From Fredinandcohnia quinoae (GTDB taxonomy: Bacteria > Bacillota > Bacilli > Bacillales > Bacillaceae_L): a stretch of 64,000 nucleotides of DNA. The notes under the pieces are model-generated. The model ran no database searches and was not told the origin of the DNA. It saw only the letters and a list, made by a program, of their open reading frames with translations. How positions within the stretch are numbered: the stretch's first letter is position 1; the number at the start of each line of letters is the position of its first letter. Below, one piece after another: positions 44,999 to 54,109 of the stretch. The stretch lies in NCBI RefSeq assembly GCF_022427965.1, contig NZ_JAKTTI010000001.1, positions 186,001 to 250,000 on the forward strand, read 5' to 3'. The translations under genes and the position numbers were made by a program.

Positions 44999-47900
44999 TT
45001 ACTCTCCAAGTTCTAATAGCAGATCACCAGTTTGAATTGCTTCGCCATTTGATACAAGAATATTTTTTACAACACCGGAAAATGGGGCTTGTACAGTTGT
45101 TTCCATCTTCATAGCCTCAGTAATCATAAGATGATCACCTTTGTTAACCTTTTCACCATTTGAAACTAGAACTTTTATAACGGTTCCTGGCATGCTTGCA
45201 CCTATATGATTTGGATTTGAATTATCCGCTTTTGCTTTGGCTACTATCGTTGATTTAATACTTTCGTCTTTGATAATCACTTCTCGAGGTTGACCATTTA
45301 ATTCAAAATAGATCACTCGAGTACCATCAGCTTGTGCTTCTCCTATTGATACAAGCTTAACAATTAGAGTCTTCCCTTGTTCAATCTCTACTTCAATTTC
45401 TTCTCCTAGTCTCATTCCGTATAAGAATGTTGGAGTATCCAAAACTGAAATATCACCATATAATTCAACAGTTTTTTGATAATCCATAAATACTTTTGGA
45501 TATAAAGCATATGAAATAAGCTCATGGCTTGTAACCTGACGATTAAGTGAATGGAATAATGTATCCCTCAAATCTGTAAAATTTACAGACTCTAATAATT
45601 CTCCAGGTCTTACGGTAATTGCTTCACGGCCTTTTAGGATAATTCTTTGTAATTCTTTCGGGAAACCTCCATGTGGCTGGCCTAAATAGCCTTCAAACAA
45701 CTCAACAACTGAATCTGGAAAATCAAGTGATTCTCCCTTTTCATAAATATCGTCTTCTGTTAAATTATTTTGAACCATAAATAATGCCATATCCCCTACT
45801 ACTTTAGAAGAAGGTGTTACTTTTACGATATCACCAAACATATCATTTACAGTTCGATACATCGTTTTTACTTCTTCCCATCTATCCCCCAAACCGACAG
45901 CTTTTGCCTGTTGTTGGAGGTTACTATATTGTCCTCCAGGCATCTCATGCTTATAAATTTCAGTATGTGGGGATATCATTCCACTCTCAAAGTCACTATA
46001 ATACTTTCTAACATCTTCCCAATAATGTGATAACTGTTCGAGCGAATCGATAGATAGTTCAGGCTTTCGCTCAGTACCTTCCAATGCATATAATAGTGAG
46101 TTAGCACTCGGTTGTGAAGTTAGACCTGACATTGAACTAACAGCTACATCCACAATATCCACACCAGCATCTATCGCTTTAGAATACATTAAAATTCCAT
46201 TTCCACTTGTATCATGCGTATGCAAATGAATTGGAATTGAAATTTGATCCTTTAAGGCAGAAATTAATGTATATGCAGCCTGCGGCTTTAATAAGCCTGC
46301 CATATCCTTAATTCCTAAAATATGTGCACCTGAGTTCTCAAGTTCCTTTGCAATATCTATATAGTACTGTAAATTATACTTTGTTCTTAATGGATCGGTA
46401 ATATCCCCAGTATAACAAATTGCTGCCTCGGCAATCTTTCCATTATTTCGAACTTCATCAATTGCTAATGTCATTCCCTTAACCCAATTCAAACTATCAA
46501 ATATTCTAAATACATCAATGCCAGCTTGAGCAGACTTCTCTACAAACTGTTTAATTACATTGTCCGGATAATTTGTGTATCCAACAGCATTTGATGCTCT
46601 AAGGAGCATTTGAAATAAAATATTAGGAGCTTGCTGACGTAATGTCAATAATCTTTCCCATGGATCCTCTTTTAGAAACCGATATGCTACATCGAATGTT
46701 GCTCCGCCCCACATTTCCATTGAAAAGAGCTCTGGTAAAAGTCTTGCGGTAGGTTCTGCGATATGCTTTAAATCATTAGTTCTAAATCGAGTTGCAAGTA
46801 GTGATTGGTGTGCATCACGGAAAGTTGTGTCAGTAAACAATACTTGTTTTTGATCCTTAATCCACCTTACTAACCCATCAGGACCATTTTGATCTAGAAT
46901 TTGCTTTGTTCCATTTGGAATAGGTTCTGAATATTTCACTTTTGGAATATACGGTTTTGAAAAGACTGGTTTGCGCTTTTTCTCAACCCCTGGAAAGCCA
47001 TTCACAGTCACAGTACCAATGTAGCTAAGCATTTTTGTTCCACGGTCTTTTCGTTTTGGAAAAATAAATAACTCTGGCGATGAATCAATAAATGAAGTAT
47101 CGTACTCACCGTTTAAAAAGTTCTTATGTTTTATAACATTTTCAAGAAAAGGTATATTTGTCTTTATTCCTCTAATTCTGAATTCCTTCAAATTTCTGAC
47201 CATTTTAGCTGCAGCTTGCTCAAATGTCAACGCATGTGTTGAAACTTTAACTAGCAATGAATCATAGTAAGGAGTAATAACGGCCCCTTGGAATCCATTT
47301 CCAGCATCTAACCGAACTCCAAAACCTCCACCAGAACGGTAAGCATTAATTTTTCCTGTATCAGGCATAAAATTATTGAGTGGATCTTCTGTTGTTACAC
47401 GTGATTGAATGGCAAATCCATGTGTTTTAATATCTTCTTGAGCAGGTATTCCAACATGATTGCTATGGATGGAGTGCCCTTCAGCAACTAAAATTTGGGT
47501 TTGAACAATATCAATACCAGTAATCATTTCTGTAATTGTATGTTCAACCTGTACTCTTGGGTTAACCTCGATAAAATAAAATTGATCATTTGATACTAAG
47601 AATTCGACAGTACCTGCATTAACATACTTGACATTTTTCATTAATTTGACAGCTGCATCACATATTTCTTCACGAAGTTCATCAGTTAGTGAAACGCTTG
47701 GTGCAATCTCAACTACCTTTTGATGACGTCGTTGGACTGAGCAATCGCGCTCGAATAGATGAATTATATTTCCATCATCATCCCCAATAATTTGAACCTC
47801 AATATGCTTAGGATTTTCTATTAACTTTTCAACATATACTTCATCATTACCAAATGCTGCCTTCGCTTCAGACTTAGCACGCTCATATGCTTCTTTTAAA

Positions 47901-48439
47901 CCAGCTTGACTTCGGACAATTCTCATTCCCCGACCTCCACCACCTAGAGAAGCCTTTATAATAAGCGGATAGCCATGAACTTCACCAAATCGTACAACTT
48001 CCTCTAGATTTTTGAGTGGTCCATCGCTTCCAGGTATAACCGGAATATTAGCAAGCTCCGCTTGTTTTCTCGCCTTTACCTTATCACCAAACATGTTCAA
48101 ATGTTCCGTATTAGGACCGATAAAAATAATACCTTCTGCTTCACATCTACTCGCAAAATGAATATTCTCTGATAAGAAGCCATATCCAGGGTGAATGGCA
48201 TCGACCCCATTCGTTTTTGCTATTTCAATGATACCTTCTATGTCTAAATAAGCATCTATTGGTTTCTTCCCTTCACCAACTAAGTAGGCTTCATCCGCTT
48301 TATAACGATGATATGAACCAGTATCTTCTTTTGAATAAATGGCTACTGTACGAATATCTAGTTCGGTACATGCTCTAAAAATACGAATTGCAATTTCTCC
48401 ACGATTTGCGACTAATACCTTCTTGATGCTCTTTTTCAT
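44999..48439 (-). CDS. pyc: Pyruvate carboxylase
   Basis: Biotin enzyme that carboxylates pyruvate to oxaloacetate, the main anaplerotic route of Bacillus. From the ATG at 48439 it has 1146 residues: biotin carboxylase (about 1-450; VANRGEIAIRIFRAC, HPGYGFLSEN, KASLGGGGRGMR, EVNPRVQVEHTITEM), carboxyltransferase (about 530-800; TDTTFRDAHQSLLATR, GGATFDVAYRFLKEDPW, the LHTHDTSG metal site), the PYC tetramer domain, and a C-terminal biotinyl domain with EAMKMET near 1110. Several in-frame ATGs lie upstream; this one has AGGAGG 6 nt away. A GTGTTATACT direct repeat is just upstream. Confidence 0.97.
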   Translation of the reverse strand: MKKSIKKVLVANRGEIAIRIFRACTELDIRTVAIYSKEDTGSYHRYKADEAYLVGEGKKPIDAYLDIEGIIEIAKTNGVDAIHPGYGFLSENIHFASRCEAEGIIFIGPNTEHLNMFGDKVKARKQAELANIPVIPGSDGPLKNLEEVVRFGEVHGYPLIIKASLGGGGRGMRIVRSQAGLKEAYERAKSEAKAAFGNDEVYVEKLIENPKHIEVQIIGDDDGNIIHLFERDCSVQRRHQKVVEIAPSVSLTDELREEICDAAVKLMKNVKYVNAGTVEFLVSNDQFYFIEVNPRVQVEHTITEMITGIDIVQTQILVAEGHSIHSNHVGIPAQEDIKTHGFAIQSRVTTEDPLNNFMPDTGKINAYRSGGGFGVRLDAGNGFQGAVITPYYDSLLVKVSTHALTFEQAAAKMVRNLKEFRIRGIKTNIPFLENVIKHKNFLNGEYDTSFIDSSPELFIFPKRKDRGTKMLSYIGTVTVNGFPGVEKKRKPVFSKPYIPKVKYSEPIPNGTKQILDQNGPDGLVRWIKDQKQVLFTDTTFRDAHQSLLATRFRTNDLKHIAEPTARLLPELFSMEMWGGATFDVAYRFLKEDPWERLLTLRQQAPNILFQMLLRASNAVGYTNYPDNVIKQFVEKSAQAGIDVFRIFDSLNWVKGMTLAIDEVRNNGKIAEAAICYTGDITDPLRTKYNLQYYIDIAKELENSGAHILGIKDMAGLLKPQAAYTLISALKDQISIPIHLHTHDTSGNGILMYSKAIDAGVDIVDVAVSSMSGLTSQPSANSLLYALEGTERKPELSIDSLEQLSHYWEDVRKYYSDFESGMISPHTEIYKHEMPGGQYSNLQQQAKAVGLGDRWEEVKTMYRTVNDMFGDIVKVTPSSKVVGDMALFMVQNNLTEDDIYEKGESLDFPDSVVELFEGYLGQPHGGFPKELQRIILKGREAITVRPGELLESVNFTDLRDTLFHSLNRQVTSHELISYALYPKVFMDYQKTVELYGDISVLDTPTFLYGMRLGEEIEVEIEQGKTLIVKLVSIGEAQADGTRVIYFELNGQPREVIIKDESIKSTIVAKAKADNSNPNHIGASMPGTVIKVLVSNGEKVNKGDHLMITEAMKMETTVQAPFSGVVKNILVSNGEAIQTGDLLLELGE

Positions 48440-48456
48440 CATATTCCTCCTCATTA

Positions 48457-48487
48457 AGTATAACACTTTGTTTTATTAGTATAACAC
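48457..48487 (-). repeat. GTGTTATACT direct repeat upstream of pyc
   Basis: The 10-mer GTGTTATACT (minus strand) occurs at 48487-48478 and 48466-48457, exactly 21 bp apart, about two helical turns. The upstream copy partly overlaps a palindrome ACACAAATGTGT. Each copy contains TATACT, a good -10 hexamer, so this may be a promoter pair or an operator. Confidence 0.5.
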
Positions 48488-48512
48488 ATTTGTGTATTTA
48501 TACTGAATTAAT

Positions 48513-49727
48513 CTATTTAAAAGAAGCATGTTTTCTAGTAAACTGATGAATATTTTGCTTCTGTGGTTTTTGTTCCTTATTACTATAATTTGCATGATAA
48601 TTAGTAAACATTGATACATTAAGTAAAATCCCCATTGAAAGTAATAATACGAGTAATGAAGATCCTCCGTAACTAATAAATGGTAATGTTACTCCAGTAA
48701 TCGGTATGAGTCCTGTTAAACCACCAAGATTAATAAAAGTTTGTATTGCAACCATTGAAGAAATGCCGATAGCTAGCAAGCTTCCAAATGGATCCGAGCA
48801 TTTTCTAGCAATTTGAAAACCTCTTAAAACGATAAATGTTAAGCATATAAGAACAAAAATAACACCTATTAGGCCTAGTTCTTCTGCTATGATTGCCATA
48901 ATAAAATCAGTATGTGCTTCAGGTAGATACCCTGTTTTCTGAATACTTTTTCCAAGTCCTAACCCAGTTAATCCTCCAGCCCCAAGTGAAATATATGAGT
49001 TAACAAGTTGATGTCCATGATCCTCTTCTTCACCAAAAGGATCTAAGAAACCCGCAAAACGCCCCATTCTTTCATCAGAAAATATTTCATCTGACTTAAT
49101 CATAATTACAGGTAACAGTATTGCTGCAGTAATTAAAACAAGTAGCACCAATTTCATAATTGTCTTCATGTTCATACCTGAACATAGAATTATGAATATA
49201 GCAATTAAACCAATAATAAATGCGGTACCAAAGTCAGGTTGTATAGCAACGAATATACAAATTGTCATCGTAAAAAGGATGGGTGGTAAAACTGCTTCTT
49301 TAAATCGATTTATATATGACTGTTTTTTTGAATATACAGCTGCTAAATATATAATGACGCTTAGTTTCGTAAACTCTGAAGGTTGAATCCCTCGTGCACC
49401 GAGGTTTAACCAACTTTGTGCATTATTTGCAGAATGCCCGAATCCAAAAACGAGAAGTAACATACCTATTGATCCAAAGACGATAGCTAGGAGTACTTTT
49501 GAGCTAGCGTAGATTTTATATGGAAAAATCATCGCAACTATAAATGCAAGCGTACCAACTATTAACGAAATTTTTTGTCTTTCATAAAAAAAAGCCGGAT
49601 CACCAAATTTAGGTGATGACGCTATTACCATACTTGAACTATATACCATAATAAGACCTAGCAAGCACAATAAAAAGATTGGAACAATTAACGTATAATC
49701 ATAAGATTTAATTATTTTTTTTAACAT
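48513..49727 (-). CDS. ftsW: SEDS-family septal glycosyltransferase FtsW
   Basis: Divisome lipid II polymerase that works with PBP2B. The 404 residues have ten membrane segments, the central loop with NNAQSWLNLGARGIQPSEF near 105-123, PEAHTDFIMAIIAEELG near 265, and the C-terminal LPFISYGGSS near 345. A basic tail follows (about 370-404). In B. subtilis the ftsW gene (ylaO) occupies this place between ylaN and pyc, which distinguishes it from spoVE in the dcw cluster. Confidence 0.94.
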   Translation of the reverse strand: MLKKIIKSYDYTLIVPIFLLCLLGLIMVYSSSMVIASSPKFGDPAFFYERQKISLIVGTLAFIVAMIFPYKIYASSKVLLAIVFGSIGMLLLVFGFGHSANNAQSWLNLGARGIQPSEFTKLSVIIYLAAVYSKKQSYINRFKEAVLPPILFTMTICIFVAIQPDFGTAFIIGLIAIFIILCSGMNMKTIMKLVLLVLITAAILLPVIMIKSDEIFSDERMGRFAGFLDPFGEEEDHGHQLVNSYISLGAGGLTGLGLGKSIQKTGYLPEAHTDFIMAIIAEELGLIGVIFVLICLTFIVLRGFQIARKCSDPFGSLLAIGISSMVAIQTFINLGGLTGLIPITGVTLPFISYGGSSLLVLLLSMGILLNVSMFTNYHANYSNKEQKPQKQNIHQFTRKHASFK

Positions 49728-49852
49728 CAGACATCTTCCTCTAGAAAATATGAATATATGAATTAATATTTATCTATTGTACTATACTTTTCGTTTTTGA
49801 TGACGAAAATCCTGCTAAAGTATTAAAAAGATTCTATCTTACTTAAAAAAGG

Positions 49853-49895
49853 TATAAAAAAACTCAAATCATCCTTCTACATAGGATAATTTGAG
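49853..49895 (-). terminator. Terminator of ylaN
   Basis: Stem CTCAAAT(t)ATCCT/AGGAT(g)ATTTGAG with a 7-nt loop and seven Ts on the minus strand, 12 nt after the ylaN stop. Confidence 0.87.
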
Positions 49896-49907
49896 CAAAT
49901 GTATTTA

Positions 49908-50189
49908 CTACTTTTTCATTGATGCTTCATGAAGGATAGATAATTCACTTTCAAGCTGAGAGAGTAGCTCTTTTCCTTCTACTTCATCAATCAAACCCAG
50001 TCTAACTGCAAAATCTATTTCTCTGGATAACCCAAACATTTGTGTATCAAGCACTTCCTCGTAAAGTGGACATTGAGGCATAGTTAAATTATCCATTTGA
50101 ACTTTTATTAACTTTAATATTTTATCAGCATCTACTTTCAATAGAGCTAATGCTTTTTCACGATGGTTTATCGTAATCTCAGACGTCAA
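49908..50189 (-). CDS. ylaN: YlaN family protein
   Basis: Small all-helical cytoplasmic protein (93 residues) of the YlaN/UPF0358 family. In Staphylococcus and Bacillus YlaN is linked to iron homeostasis and Fur control and becomes essential when iron is limiting. The family is visible as [57 protein letters not shown] (conserved nearly throughout; key residues C39, D47 and E54 region). The TTG start follows GGAGGGG. It lies upstream of ftsW, as in B. subtilis. Confidence 0.92.
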   Translation of the reverse strand: MTSEITINHREKALALLKVDADKILKLIKVQMDNLTMPQCPLYEEVLDTQMFGLSREIDFAVRLGLIDEVEGKELLSQLESELSILHEASMKK

Positions 50190-50340
50190 TTCAAAACCCC
50201 TCCGTTCACGAACAATACCTAATCCTATCTATAAATATTAACCTGTATATAGTAAAAATGCAAGAAATATCACAGTAGTTTATACTTTCTATTATCAAGT
50301 AAAGACTCTATAATTATTATTGAAAGGATAGGTGTTTGCA

Positions 50341-50838
50341 ATGAGTTCCATAATTATGCTTGAAGGTAATACAAAATACAAAATAACTCTTGACCCTGGG
50401 GTATGGATTTTTGATGATCGTCGTATTGATTTAACTACCTACTTTGAAAATGGACAAATTGATAAAGACGAGTTAAATGAATATACGAAAGCAGTATCAC
50501 GACAATGGGATCGAGAAATTCAAGAAGGAGCTATCTTCCCCCCAACATTAAAATCCGAAAAAAGGTTTGAGAAAGAAAAAGTGTTAACAGGTACATTTGC
50601 AATTCCTTTTCGGGATTTTTTAAATAATGCAGAACCAAATGTTAATGCTGAATCATTTGTCATTTTGCTGCAAGAATCCGAAATAACAATTCCTCTAGAA
50701 ACAGCTTATGAAGCGATACTAGGTTTTTCAAAGGATGGTAAACCTTTATTAGAGGATGGACCTGTCCATTTCTATTTTGGGGATGGCACAAATAAATTAG
50801 AACCGATTAAAAACATTATTAAATTCATTGTTAAATAG
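50341..50838 (+). CDS. ylaL: YlaL family protein
   Basis: Cytoplasmic protein of 165 residues matching the B. subtilis ylaL product, function unproven (some databases label relatives as peptidyl-prolyl isomerase). Features are the start SSIIMLEGNTKYKITLDPGVWIFDDRRIDL, an acidic middle region, and FGDGTNKLEPIKNIIKFIV at the end. The ATG at 50341 is preceded by AGGTG; a GTG at 50332 overlaps that site. It is convergent with the phoH-like gene, from which it is separated by a terminator. Confidence 0.82.
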   Translation: MSSIIMLEGNTKYKITLDPGVWIFDDRRIDLTTYFENGQIDKDELNEYTKAVSRQWDREIQEGAIFPPTLKSEKRFEKEKVLTGTFAIPFRDFLNNAEPNVNAESFVILLQESEITIPLETAYEAILGFSKDGKPLLEDGPVHFYFGDGTNKLEPIKNIIKFIVK

Positions 50839-50851
50839 ATTTATTTTGAAA

Positions 50852-50887
50852 GGGTTCCATGCACCAAATAATGGAACCCATTTTTTT
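50852..50887 (+). terminator. Terminator of ylaL
   Basis: Perfect 9-bp stem GGGTTCCAT/ATGGAACCC with a 10-nt loop and seven Ts on the plus strand. Confidence 0.88.
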
Positions 50888-52214
50888 AAAGTAAATCCGC
50901 TGCTAATTGCGCCAGACCAGACCTCTCACCCTTAATTAAGCGTACATGCCCCGCTATCTTTTGGTCTTTAAATTTCTCAACTACATAAGTAAGCCCATTA
51001 TTATATTCATCAAGGTATGGATGATCAATTTGCTCTGGATCTCCCATAAATACAATTTTACTTTTTTCACCAACTCTTGTTAAAATTGTTTTTACCTCAT
51101 GCTTTGTAAGGTTTTGTGCCTCATCTATAATTATATATTGCTCTGGGATACTTCTTCCTCGAATATATGTGAGTGCTTCTACTTCAATAGAACCCATACC
51201 CGCCAATATTGCATCTAGTTCTCCAGGCTTTTTTGTATTAAATAGATATTCTAGATTGTCATAAATCGGTTGCATCCAAGGTCTTAGTTTCTCCTGCTTC
51301 TCACCAGGCAAAAAACCAATATCTTTACCAACTGGAACGATTGGTCTTGCAACTAGCAATTTTTTATAATAACCTAAGTCCTCTGTCTGCATTAAGCCTG
51401 CAGCTAAAGCTAATAATGTCTTTCCAGTGCCCGCTTTACCAATAAGTGTTACTAATGGGATATCCCTTCTTAATAATAAATCAAATGCCATTGATTGCTG
51501 GACATTCCTTGGCTTGATTCCCCATATATGATCATGTAAAAATGTTAATTTCTTAACTGCTCTCCCATTTTGATCAACCATACCAACTGCTGAAGATGAA
51601 CCTCCAAGTGAATCCTTCATAACTATGAACTGATTTGGGTATAAAGGTTTTTTAACGAGCTCTGTTAAGCTGAGTTCCCCTTTTTCATAAAATTGGTCTA
51701 AGAGATTTTTATTCATAAAAATCTCTAAAAACCCTGTATATATATGGTCAACCTCTACCACCCTGTCACTCAAAAAATCCTCTGCCAATAAACCAAGTGC
51801 ATCTGCTTTTACTCGGACAAGAGCATCTTTGCTAACTAAAATAACTGGTCTTCCATTTTCTTTCGACTGCTCCTCAAGGGAGAGATTTTTTGCAACAGCT
51901 ATTATTCGATTATCATTTGTCTTTTCAACAAATACTTCCTGCAATTGATGAAAAGAGCGATGATTCAATTCAATTCTTAATTCTCCGCCATTCTCAAGTT
52001 TTATTTTTTCATGTAACTTTCCAGTTTGTCTTAAGCTGTCTATTAATTTCGAAACCTGCCTAGCATTTCTGCCAATTTCATCCATGTAACGCTTTTTTGA
52101 ATCAACTTCCTCAAGTACAACCGCTGGAATGACTACTTCATTTTCTTCAAAGGAAAAAATAGATCGCGGATCTTGCAGTAATACATTCGTATCTAATACG
52201 TAAACTTTTCCCAA
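50886..52214 (-). CDS. ylaK: PhoH-family PIN-ATPase protein YlaK (PhoH2)
   Basis: PhoH2-type protein, a PIN ribonuclease domain fused to a PhoH ATPase; mycobacterial relatives act as RNA helicase and RNase. The 442 residues show the PIN domain (about 1-145) with KVYVLDTNVLLQDPRSIF near 3-20, VLEEVDSKK and NDNRIIAVAKNL acidic residues, then the PhoH domain (about 235-442) with Walker A GKAGTGKTLLALAAG near 258-272 and Walker B IIIDEAQNLT near 358-367. The TTG start follows GTAGGAGG. Divergent from ylaJ. Confidence 0.93.
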   Translation of the reverse strand: MGKVYVLDTNVLLQDPRSIFSFEENEVVIPAVVLEEVDSKKRYMDEIGRNARQVSKLIDSLRQTGKLHEKIKLENGGELRIELNHRSFHQLQEVFVEKTNDNRIIAVAKNLSLEEQSKENGRPVILVSKDALVRVKADALGLLAEDFLSDRVVEVDHIYTGFLEIFMNKNLLDQFYEKGELSLTELVKKPLYPNQFIVMKDSLGGSSSAVGMVDQNGRAVKKLTFLHDHIWGIKPRNVQQSMAFDLLLRRDIPLVTLIGKAGTGKTLLALAAGLMQTEDLGYYKKLLVARPIVPVGKDIGFLPGEKQEKLRPWMQPIYDNLEYLFNTKKPGELDAILAGMGSIEVEALTYIRGRSIPEQYIIIDEAQNLTKHEVKTILTRVGEKSKIVFMGDPEQIDHPYLDEYNNGLTYVVEKFKDQKIAGHVRLIKGERSGLAQLAADLL

Positions 52215-52421
52215 ACTTACGCCTCCTACACCCGTAATTTTTCTTTATTTATTTGAAGGAGTGGAAAAGAAGTCCATCCATAATAGAGAATATTAAAGCT
52301 AAAGTTATCAACACAGCAATGACGGACCATTGATAAAAATATATGTAAACATGCATAAATATAGAAGAATAATTAAACAATAAATAAAGAAAATAGGAAT
52401 TTGACGATAGGAGGAAGAAAA

Positions 52422-53024
52422 TTGAAAACAACAAGAATCCTACTATTCTGTTTTTTAACCATTTCATTAGCAGGCTGTGGATTTAATGATAAGGAAAATG
52501 TCCAGGACAATGAAAAAGAAAATCGAATACAAGTTAAAAATACAGTCGATAATCACATTGATAAAAAATCGGGTCAGGAAATTGCAAATCATTTAGTTGA
52601 GCTCGCTTCAAGTGTACCTAATGTGAACGATGCTACTGCAGTTGTAGTAGGGAAATTCGCTGTTGTTGGAATAGATGTAAATTCCAAATTAGATCGCTCA
52701 CGTGTTTCCACTATAAAATATTCTGTTACTGAAAGTTTACAACATGACCCCTATGGTGCAAATGCAATTGTATTTGCAGATGCTGATACGTACGAACGCT
52801 TGAAACAAATGAAAAAGGAAATTCAAGATGGTAGACCGATTACTGGAATATTAGATGAACTTGCACAAATTGTCGGTAGGGTTATGCCTGATATTCCTAC
52901 TGAAATTATTGATAATCAAAATACCAACCCTACGAAAACAAATGATAAGCAGCTTAATCAAAATGAATTAGATAAATTAAAAAAGGAACAAAAGGATCAA
53001 TCAAATAATAAAAAGAATGATTAA
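52422..53024 (+). CDS. ylaJ: YhcN/YlaJ family sporulation lipoprotein
   Basis: Exported lipoprotein of 200 residues, family Spore_YhcN_YlaJ, found in spores. TTG at 52422 is set by TAGGAGG 7 nt upstream. The signal peptide ends in the lipobox SLAGC (Cys19). The family domain covers about 50-160: ANHLVELASSVPNVNDATAVVVGKFAVVGIDV, then VTESLQHDPYGANAIVFADADTYERL. The C-terminus is a low-complexity Asn/Lys/Gln stretch. It ends at a strong terminator. Confidence 0.9.
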   Translation: MKTTRILLFCFLTISLAGCGFNDKENVQDNEKENRIQVKNTVDNHIDKKSGQEIANHLVELASSVPNVNDATAVVVGKFAVVGIDVNSKLDRSRVSTIKYSVTESLQHDPYGANAIVFADADTYERLKQMKKEIQDGRPITGILDELAQIVGRVMPDIPTEIIDNQNTNPTKTNDKQLNQNELDKLKKEQKDQSNNKKND

Positions 53025-53029
53025 TCATA

Positions 53030-53070
53030 AGAGAGTATATAGGCCGAAAATCTATATACTCTTTTTTTTA
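53030..53070 (+). terminator. Terminator of ylaJ
   Basis: Perfect 11-bp stem AGAGTATATAG/CTATATACTCT with a 9-nt loop and a long T run, directly after the ylaJ stop. Confidence 0.9.
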
Positions 53071-53186
53071 TTACTGAATAGAACATCTTTGTCAGAAGTG
53101 AAATGTATTGTATAATAGAATTCCATAGGTAATCCTTACCAAACTTATATTATAAAATCTTTTCACTGTCAGAGGGGTTTCTTACG

Positions 53187-53390
53187 ATGAAAGTAAAGTG
53201 TGTTTTATGTGATAAAATTGAAGATCTAGTCGACGAATCCAGCCTTGCCAAGCGTCTTCGTAATCGACCTATACATACGTATATGTGTATGGATTGCCAC
53301 GATCGTATTGAGCAAAGAACAAACGAAAGAATCGCAACAAATAAATTTAAGTTGTACAGAAAAAAGAAAACAGAAGACGACTGGTGGTAA
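53187..53390 (+). CDS. ylaI: DUF2197 zinc-ribbon protein YlaI
   Basis: Small basic protein of 67 residues, DUF2197. Two CxxC pairs (CVLC near 5-8 and CMDC near 33-36) form a likely zinc ribbon, followed by a basic helix HDRIEQRTNERIATNKFKLYRKK, which suggests nucleic acid binding. Function unknown. The ATG lies about 9 nt after an AGAGGGG sequence. It is monocistronic and ends at a bidirectional terminator. Confidence 0.9.
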   Translation: MKVKCVLCDKIEDLVDESSLAKRLRNRPIHTYMCMDCHDRIEQRTNERIATNKFKLYRKKKTEDDWW

Positions 53391-53423
53391 AAAAAAAGCC
53401 AAGCACATAGCTTGGCTTTTTCA
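53391..53423. terminator. Bidirectional terminator after ylaI
   Basis: Perfect 12-bp stem AAAAAGCCAAGC/GCTTGGCTTTTT with a 5-nt loop, between convergent genes. Confidence 0.92.
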
Positions 53424-53708
53424 CACTGGGTAATTTTTATATCTCTCAGGGTTTCCTTGAATCTGATTATGCATAATATCAATCAACTCAATCGGAAACC
53501 TTACCTTTTTTTCTTCCCCATCAATGGAATATGTTACGTAATACATTTCATCATCTTTTTGGATTGTTTTGTCTCCTACTTGAAAATCTTTTGTTAAAAT
53601 ATCCTCAAATAATTGTAACGTGTCAACAGCCGAAATATCATCTGGTCGTGCGTCCGCAACAACTTTAATCGTTAACCAATTATAGATTGCATCCTGCAAG
53701 GATTTCAT
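53421..53708 (-). CDS. Conserved small protein of unknown function next to ylaH
   Basis: A soluble acidic protein of 95 residues that I do not recognise. It begins MKSLQDAIYNWLTIKVVADARP and has alternating helix (SAVDTLQLFEDILTKDF) and strand (EMYYVTYSIDGEEKKVRFPIELID) patterns, with no cysteines or membrane segment. ATG at 53708, 15 bp after ylaH, after GGGAGGC; it is probably cotranscribed with ylaH. It overlaps the bidirectional terminator at its very end. Confidence 0.78.
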   Translation of the reverse strand: MKSLQDAIYNWLTIKVVADARPDDISAVDTLQLFEDILTKDFQVGDKTIQKDDEMYYVTYSIDGEEKKVRFPIELIDIMHNQIQGNPERYKNYPV

Positions 53709-53723
53709 AAAATTGCCTCCCTA

Positions 53724-54038
53724 TTAATTAAATTTAGCTTCTTCTTTCTTTACTCTCCGAAGCCTAATCTTATATATAATTAAAATAAGAGCAGCAATTG
53801 TTAATCCTTCGGCAACAGGTAAAAACGCACCAAAAAATGTTAAGAACGTACATCCTAAAGCTAAAAAGATGTAGATGACAATCGTTTTTAACAATGGGAG
53901 CTTTTTTGCAAAACCTAGTTTAAATACAATAATTGATAGTAAAAGGATTACAACATATAAAATATTTGCGCCCATTGATGGATCTGAATATGTGTAGACT
54001 GCTTTAGCAATCGGCCACATATGGTCATATACATTCAC
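53724..54038 (-). CDS. ylaH: YlaH-like membrane protein
   Basis: Integral membrane protein of 104 residues with three hydrophobic segments (about 24-42, 50-68 and 75-92), YlaH-like family, function unknown. The conserved core is [24 protein letters not shown] (membrane segment with the [10 protein letters not shown] turn) followed by [20 protein letters not shown] basic tail follows. ATG after AGGAGG. It is downstream of typA, the B. subtilis order. Confidence 0.87.
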   Translation of the reverse strand: MNVYDHMWPIAKAVYTYSDPSMGANILYVVILLLSIIVFKLGFAKKLPLLKTIVIYIFLALGCTFLTFFGAFLPVAEGLTIAALILIIYKIRLRRVKKEEAKFN

Positions 54039-54109
54039 GAATACTCCTCCTTTTCCCTTTACACCTTACCTTACATTAAAGTAACAGAAAGGGAAAAGGT
54101 TCACAACAA

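Noticed and set aside
52249-52467. A 72-codon hydrophobic minus-strand frame between ylaK and ylaJ
   Set aside because: It overlaps the ylaJ promoter, ribosome site and signal peptide, and has no ribosome site of its own at any start; the hydrophobic character is common in AT-rich non-coding DNA.
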